Origin: Poecilobothrus nobilitatus
Lineage: Eukaryota > Arthropoda > Insecta > Diptera > Dolichopodidae
Length of the DNA: 64,000 nucleotides
Assembly (NCBI GenBank): GCA_947095535.1
Contig: OX352773.1
Coordinates: forward strand, 92,724,670-92,788,669
Direction: 5' to 3'
Shown here: positions 57,712 through 64,000 of the stretch, in pieces
How the letters are laid out: every line of letters starts with the position of its first letter
How positions within the stretch are numbered: position 1 is the first letter of the stretch
Notes under the pieces: model-generated
Databases searched by the model: none
The model's input: the letters and a program-made list of their open reading frames with translations, nothing else
What the model was told of the DNA's origin: nothing
Program-made: the position numbers and the translations under genes

Positions 57712-60700
57712 TTCTGTACACTCTTTGTAGTTTTTTTTTAAATACATGCAAATAAACACAAAACCATTTTAATTCAAACTATAAACAAAATATAAATTTA
57801 GGAGTTTAATTCTCAAGCGAATTGAAAAGAAACTTTTTTTTTTTAACTTTTTTAAAATTTATGACTGCGATTTTGAAAAAATATTGTTATAAAATTTTTT
57901 AAAAAAGCAAAACAATAAGTAAAATTATATACAATTCAAGTACTGTAAAATAAAATTTTATAAAATCATTATTTGCAAGTTTTTCTCATTCTAGAGTTTA
58001 CTGTAAATTTAGAATAGGATTTATTTTACTTCCGTCGTTTATGACGGGTTATGAAAACCAGAAGAGTAACTATAAATTAGTTGTGAGAATATTATTTTGC
58101 TTTAATTGTTATTAGTTCAAATTTAGAAACCCTCTAATTTTATATTTATTATGGGAAATTACTATTCGATGAGAGCAGTACATTTTGTTAAACTTAGTTT
58201 TTTTGTTGTAAGTGGAAAATGTAAATATTTATACATAGCTTGAACCTAAATTTAATGACAAAATTTGGTGACATACCTATATCTCAAGTGTGTCATTGGT
58301 TTATATTTTATCTGGGATAAGTGTCTTTCTTTTACAGCTTTTATTTCAGCCATTATTATTTTTCAAAATTATTTATATCTTTTATGCAGAAATTAGGATC
58401 GGTTTGTACCAATATTTAATAAAATGTTACCATGAAATTTTGAGGTTTCCCGGAGTAAAATCATCAAACGTATAATAATGCAAGTGAAGGTTTCAATTAT
58501 TTTAATTTTCATATTAAAATTTGTATTGTTCTTATATTCCATGACGGATAAAAAATATATTACTCTTAAAACTAAGAATAGGCAATTAATGTAAAAAACA
58601 AGATAAAAAGAAGAACATAACATTATGATTAAAATGTATGAAGAAAAGGTAGTTTCAAATAAAAGCCAATCTGTACGGAAATAAAAATTTTGGTCCGCTC
58701 TTAGGAGGCCCTTGTCTTAATAAATAACTTAATAAAGACTTTATTTATTTTTTTTTTTAATTTAGATACAAAATGAACCTTAAAGTTTTTTTTTATTTAT
58801 TATTTGAATATCAAGATAAAAATTAATTTTAAATAAATGAAATAAAGCTAAAACTTTAAAATTTTATCAGAAACAACATTTTAGTAATAAACTAATGTGG
58901 AAAGTTTTATAAATTAAATTTATAAAAAATAAAAATACTAAAGGTTCAAAACTTTTTAATTAGATCGAATCGATTGTGATTATTAACTTTGTTTATTTTT
59001 TTTTTTTTTTACTTTATTAAATTTGCAAAATATACTAACAATTAGTATACAAAAAACATGGACATATAAATTCAACATATAAATCAATTATTTCTCCAAA
59101 AACTTAACCCTATGTATCCAAAATATCAATGCAAAATAGCAGCAAAAGTGGAAACATAATAAAGGATTTTTTTGTTTTAATAAAAAAAAATTTTCTTATC
59201 TTTAATCCTATTTAGGACAACCAAAAATTGGATATTATGGGCAACAATAAACTGTACCCCACGATCCTTTAAAATTAAAAACTTTTCTTGTTTATTTGTT
59301 TTTTTTTTTTCATTCCTTCTTTATAGTCTTAAATTAAACAATAGACTTTTTTTTTATTGTTTAAATAATAAAATAAGTAACTTTTGGTTTTTTTTTTTTT
59401 TTTTGTTCAAACAAACCTTCAGTTACTTTCATTACATTAACTTTTTCACTTTCAACCTAATTAAATTTTGAAGATCCTTTATTTAAGAATCCTTTTTTTT
59501 ATTCGTTTTCTTTTTTTTGGAAAAACTCTTCTTAAAGTTAAGACATTAAATTAATATTTGTGTTGGATGGATGAAATGAAGGAAATTAACACAAACCATT
59601 TTAAATCATAATATGTAAATTTAGTGTATATTAAAGTGACTGACGCCTTAATTAAATCAATTCTCTTTCAGTTTTGCTATGTTTTATCAACAGGACTAAA
59701 TAAAGTATTATTATAACAAAAAAAAAAAAAAAAGAAAACAATGAAAAATATTTCAAAATTTAAAAGAATTCGACAAATTCAAAGCTGCAAGTAAAATTTA
59801 TTATCATTTTTGTTTAAACATCTAACAAAACTTTAAAATAAATACAAACAGGAAAATATTTTTTTATTATTCATAAGGAAATATAAAATAAGATAACCTT
59901 TAACATTAACATTTAAACATTTAAAGAAGTTAATCAAAGCAACAAAGAAATTTGTCAAATTTTTGATCCTTAATCAAAACTTATGTCAAAAAAATATTAT
60001 TATTCTTCTCTAAAAAAAAAAAAAAAAAACTGAACCTTGTTCCACTTTTTTTAGTCTAATTTTTTCCCAATTTAATACAAATTTTTTTTCGTACATTTAA
60101 ATAACAATTGCTTTTATTATATTTTTGTTGTTTTTTTTTTTGCAACAGCTATTGGTATTCAAGAATCCTTTTTGGGTGGTCTTATTTAAATAATTTTCTT
60201 CAAAAAAATAGAAAAACTGGAAAATTCTCAAAAATAACTAATTTAAAATTCTGAACTCATCCTATGACCATTTAATGTCTACCACCAACTTAAAATTATC
60301 ATTTTAAAGGAATAAAAAAAAAATAAAATAATACTCAAAAACAGAAAGAAATTGTTTGCACTACAAGACACTGGACAAAGAATAAAAGGAAATTTTAAAA
60401 ATATGTACTCAGAAAAAGAACATTCGATTTGTTCCACCTGCTTCTATCCCGAAACTCAAAATTAATTCAGGTGGTAAAAAAAACAAAAAAAAAAAAAGAA
60501 AGGTAAAACAACTTTAATTTTTTAATAAATTTTATATTTGAACGCACTCGATTGTCAAGACGTTAGAAAAGTTCTAAGTATTCCAAGAAAAAAGATGAAT
60601 TATTGTAAATTATTTGCTTCGTTTAAAGAAGGCTAGGAACTGGCTATTCTAATTCCTCCTCTCTTATTTAAATAATATAATATTACCATCTTACATTATT

Positions 60701-61006
60701 TCCTTTTTATTCATTAAAGGATGTGCGAGGAGATCTAAACGTATAAAAAAAATTAAAAAGAAATGTATAAACAAATTAATCAGAAGTTAATTCCTTTTAA
60801 CTTTTTCGTATAGTTAAATGTAAATTTCACTGAGGAATAAAAATAACTAAGTCTTTTTAATATTTATTAGGTATATAATATCCTAATGAACCGACATAAA
60901 AATTTAGTTAGAAAACTTTCTAAAATTTCCTTTTTTTTCAATTGAATACCTTTTGTGGATAGTTCAATTTATAGGTAGGTCTTAGGTATTTATTCTGATC
61001 TATATG
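57712..61006. other. Long AT-rich stretch, no recognised genes
   Basis: Homopolymers throughout. One small inverted pair, CCACCTG (60434-60440) and CAGGTGG (60468-60474), contains E-box sequence but has no supporting context. Confidence 0.5.
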
Positions 61007-61584
61007 CAGGGTGTCCGAAACTCAAAGATCACGAAGAACGGAGGTGATTGGGAAGTTCATAACAAACAAAAAATTGTTCTGGAGGAGGGGTCTATTTCTG
61101 ACGGCTTCCGAGATAACGCCCTTCAATATACATTCATTCATTTTTTAAAGAAATGACAACATCTTTACCCCTGTATAGCTTAGAAGATTCGTTTTAGTTG
61201 AAGAGTTGCGAGGTTTTAAATACAAAAAATATTGATATTTTTCACTGTTTTTATAAAATTACTGTAATTTTTGCATAAAAAATCGGTATTAATGTTTAAA
61301 TTTTATTTCATTTTCAAAATCACCTATTTCACAGCTTCAATAGAAGTTATAGATTTTTCTCTTATCTTTTACCGTTTTTGTGATTATTATCTAAATAAAA
61401 TTATGCCCATAACTTCAGCTAGGGCAAAAACAACCTTGTTCTTTCTTTAAAAGGGAACTTACTTTGAAGGGCGTTATCTTGGAAACCGTTAGAAATAGAC
61501 CCTCCCACCTTCAGAACAATTTTTTGTTTTTTTATGAACCGATCATCTCCGTTCTTCGTGACTTTTGAGTTTGCGCACACCTTG
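61007..61584. mobile_element. MITE with ~120-bp terminal inverted repeats
   Basis: Left arm 61007-61136 and right arm 61464-61584 are inverted copies. Shared words are GATCACGAAGAACGGAG (left) with GTCACGAAGAACGGAG (right, inverted), CAAAAAATTGTTCTG, GGGTCTATTTCT and AGATAACGCCCTTCAA. Terminal bases are CAGGGTGTCCG on the left and, inverted, CAAGGTGTGCG on the right. Both are flanked by TAT-type sequence, so a TA duplication (Tc1/mariner style) is plausible. The ~330-bp centre has no coding capacity. Confidence 0.85.
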
Positions 61585-62854
61585 TATACATTTAAAACCA
61601 CAAATTTTTTTTTTCCAAAGGCCAAAATCAAACAAAAAAATTAAAATAAAGTTAATTTAACTCAGATATGGTTTTCATGTTCCCTTATAAGATATGGATA
61701 CATACATGCCCATTGTACATATGCACTTACACATATACATATGGAACTTTAATCAGAAAAGCGCTTGATTCGCGATTACAATACCTTTTTGTTATTCTGG
61801 TATACCAGAAAAAAAAATTTAAAAGAATTATGCAGAACAAAGTGTTCAAGGAAGAAGAATTTTAAGTACTTTTTCTTTTCGACCGCAAAATTTTTTTTCT
61901 TTTTTGCTTTTTTTGGACAATATTTTCCTCACTTTTCTTTGAGGTTTTTTTTTTTTATTGTTTTCTTTTGAAAATTTCTCTCATTTCTGATTTTAAATAT
62001 AATCAGAGCAGTAAAGAAAATGAAACGTCTGTAAAAAATAATATTTTTAATTCCAAAAAAAAGAAAAAAAAAAAAAGTTTTTTGTTAGGAAGGGACAAAA
62101 AAATTACTTTTTGGCAAGATAATTAGGAAGAATTGACATAATGTTGACCTAGTATGGGTTTTCCTCGGTTTTTTTTTTAATTTGGATTTGTGTTATTTTT
62201 TTTGTTTATTCCATTGAAAAGACCATTCAGATGAGTGTATTACAATTTTAAAAGGTTGTAAAAGGTGAAAATATATTGTTTTTTTTTTTTCATTTTTCTT
62301 TTTTGGAAAAAGCTATAATTGACATAAAATTAAGTTGTCAGATATTTTTTTTAAACATGTTGTGAATGTTTTTGTGTATAAAAGAAAAAGGTGGAAAAAT
62401 TAATTTTTAAATTGTACCAAAAGTCTTAAATAAGGAAACTTGACATTGTTTTTTAAGAATTATTCAATATTAGAAATCAAAAACCCAAAAAAAAAAACGA
62501 TTTTTATTTGAAGGAAGTGTCGTAAAAAAAAGGAATAAACTACGATTAAGAAAATTTTATAATTAATTCTCAAAATATTTTCAAATTTATGTTATTGGAA
62601 AAGTTGAAATTGAAGGTTAAAAATAAATTTATAGGAAAAAAGATTTTTTAGCCTTATAAATATTAAAACCAAACATTTACATATAAACAGTTTCATTTAG
62701 AAGGAATATACTGTGTTAAAGGGGTTGGTGTCATAATTTCGAAGAAAATAAAATTCCAATAACAAAAATTCCACAAAACAAATCCCATAAGGATATGTTC
62801 TATTCTATAGATAGACTGTATATGTATTATAACAGTATAATATTTATGTAAAAA
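61585..62854. other. AT-rich stretch, nothing recognised
   Basis: Poly-T and poly-A tracts (61896-61962, 62055-62081). No genes or repeat boundaries. Confidence 0.5.
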
Positions 62855-63195
62855 AATAATTAGAATGGATTTTATAGATGGTTACAAATCAAAATCAGCT
62901 TTTCTTTCTCTTTTCCAAAATATTTTTTTTTTATTTTTTATTTTTATTACTTTAAATGGGTATATTAATATACCTATAAAGGGTATACCCTTTTCCTTTC
63001 GGATGTGGCCCATTCAAAATATTTTTATATATATATATATAATATATATATATATGTGTATGCGCGATTCTGTATTAGGGGGAATTTTAAAGTTAAATTC
63101 AAAACCCGGCTTATACCGTTTTTAGTAAATATTTGAAAAGGGATTTTATAATTAGTTACAAAATCAGGGTTTTAATAATTTGTTAAGAGATTTGA
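62855..63195 (-). repeat. Repeat family E, copy 3
   Basis: Three diverged units in the minus orientation: ATTTTATAGATGGTTACAAA (62868), GAATTTTAAAGTTAAATTCA (63082) and GATTTTATAATTAGTTACAA with AATCAGGGTTTTAATAA (63141). A TA run at 63029-63055 and CGCGATTCTG separate units, as in copy 2. Confidence 0.55.
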
Positions 63196-64000
63196 CGCCA
63201 GTGGTCCTCAACATTTTAAGTTTTTCCCATTAAATTTAGAATTTTGGAATTTGTTTTAGAATTTAGATTTCTTGATTTCATTTTTTTTGGAAATTTTTCT
63301 TTTTTTTTTTAAATTGAGTATGTAAACCCTCAACTCGTATGCTCAACCCATGTTAAAGATTAATCCAAGTGATCCTTCTAGCCGCTATTCAAAACAAACA
63401 AAAAATTGATAATAATTAGATGTAGTATTTTGCGAGATAATTTGAGTTTAAAAAGACATCCGTAAAATATGCGCAATCATTACAAACAACTTGTTTGTAT
63501 TTTAAATGAAATTCGTTTTCTCATCATTCTCTAAACTGAATTGTATATTGTTTGGTTGAAAAGGGTTAAGTTTTTATTAGATTTATTTTAGTATTTATAA
63601 TTATTTAGATCTCTCAACCATCTTCCTTCCTTCTTTCACTTTCGTCGTTTTTTTTTTTAACTATTTTGAGAAAACCTTAATTAAACGGATTAAATATAAA
63701 AACATTAATATTGTTTTTTTGATCAGCAATTTACCGATTTCTTTTCTAAAAGTTTTTTTTTTTTTAAACTAATTTGAATATAAACTTAAAATGGCTTAAC
63801 ACATTTATTCATAATATTAAGTTGAATTAAATAATTTTATATTTTTAATTTTTTTTTTTCTTTCTTTTCAAAATTTTGATTTTTTTCCTTTTTTAGGAAT
63901 AATTTAAATAAAAAACAAGAAATTTAACAGTTTTTATAATGTGTTCATGTTCTACTGAACTTGTCATTTATGATTCAATTAAAATTTTAATTTCTTTAAT
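63196..64000. other. AT-rich stretch, nothing recognised
   Basis: Low-complexity sequence to the window end. No coding signature. Confidence 0.5.

Noticed and set aside
58290..58623. Overlapping frames on both strands considered as a membrane protein
   Set aside because: Hydrophobicity comes from T-rich sequence. There is no conserved motif, and both strands are open to a similar extent.

Overview
The window is very AT-rich eukaryotic DNA and reads as insect, most likely a fly (brachyceran Diptera). The basis is the abundance of DINE-1/Helentron-like repeats with GGACGGACGG tracts and a terminal TATACCC hairpin, the many ACATATGTATGTA-type runs, and remnants of typical insect transposons. 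I recognise no complete host gene, no functional tRNA or rRNA gene and no CRISPR array. It is best described as intergenic or long-intron DNA built from layers of decayed mobile elements separated by long AT-rich stretches.

Layout. 1-3.1 kb: a Helitron-like protein remnant, a DINE-like fragment and a LINE reverse-transcriptase tail on the minus strand. 5.2-13.4 kb: DINE-like families A, B and D, plus a short coding-like ORF at 10.2 kb inside an inverted repeat. 15.5-16.5 kb: an element with terminal inverted repeats (TIRs) that carries a PIF/Harbinger N-terminal ORF. 19.3-24.4 kb: a third family B copy, a decayed piggyBac transposase and an inverted family D copy. 27.4-29.1 kb: a TIR-bounded element enclosing a Tigger/pogo transposase tail. 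30.9-32.6 kb: an inverted family B copy split by a structurally complete smaller element (family C). 32.8-33.2 and 41.5-42.0 kb: two copies of an A-tailed repeat. 38.4-43.9 kb: further family A copies and a second LINE tail. 46.4-47.2, 53.7-55.4 and 62.9-63.2 kb: a family of ~100-bp units, in one place enclosed by GAAATAACGCC arrays. 52.0 kb: a tRNA-derived SINE. 55.8-57.1 kb: a ~200-bp inverted repeat. 61.0 kb: a 578-bp MITE.

The most coherent signal is a group of non-autonomous elements (families A, B and C, with D related) that share a 3' end: a GGACGG-type tract, a conserved subterminal block and a short terminal hairpin. Their interiors differ and are built from tandem modules. This matches the known DINE-1/HINE layout (Helentron-associated elements), and a Helitron-like protein remnant lies in the same window. 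All protein-coding remnants are fragments or carry stops and frameshifts, except three short open frames (10178-10345, 15999-16166, 40762-40926). Family names come from motif recognition by eye. Repeat boundaries are approximate unless stated to be bounded by a visible motif.
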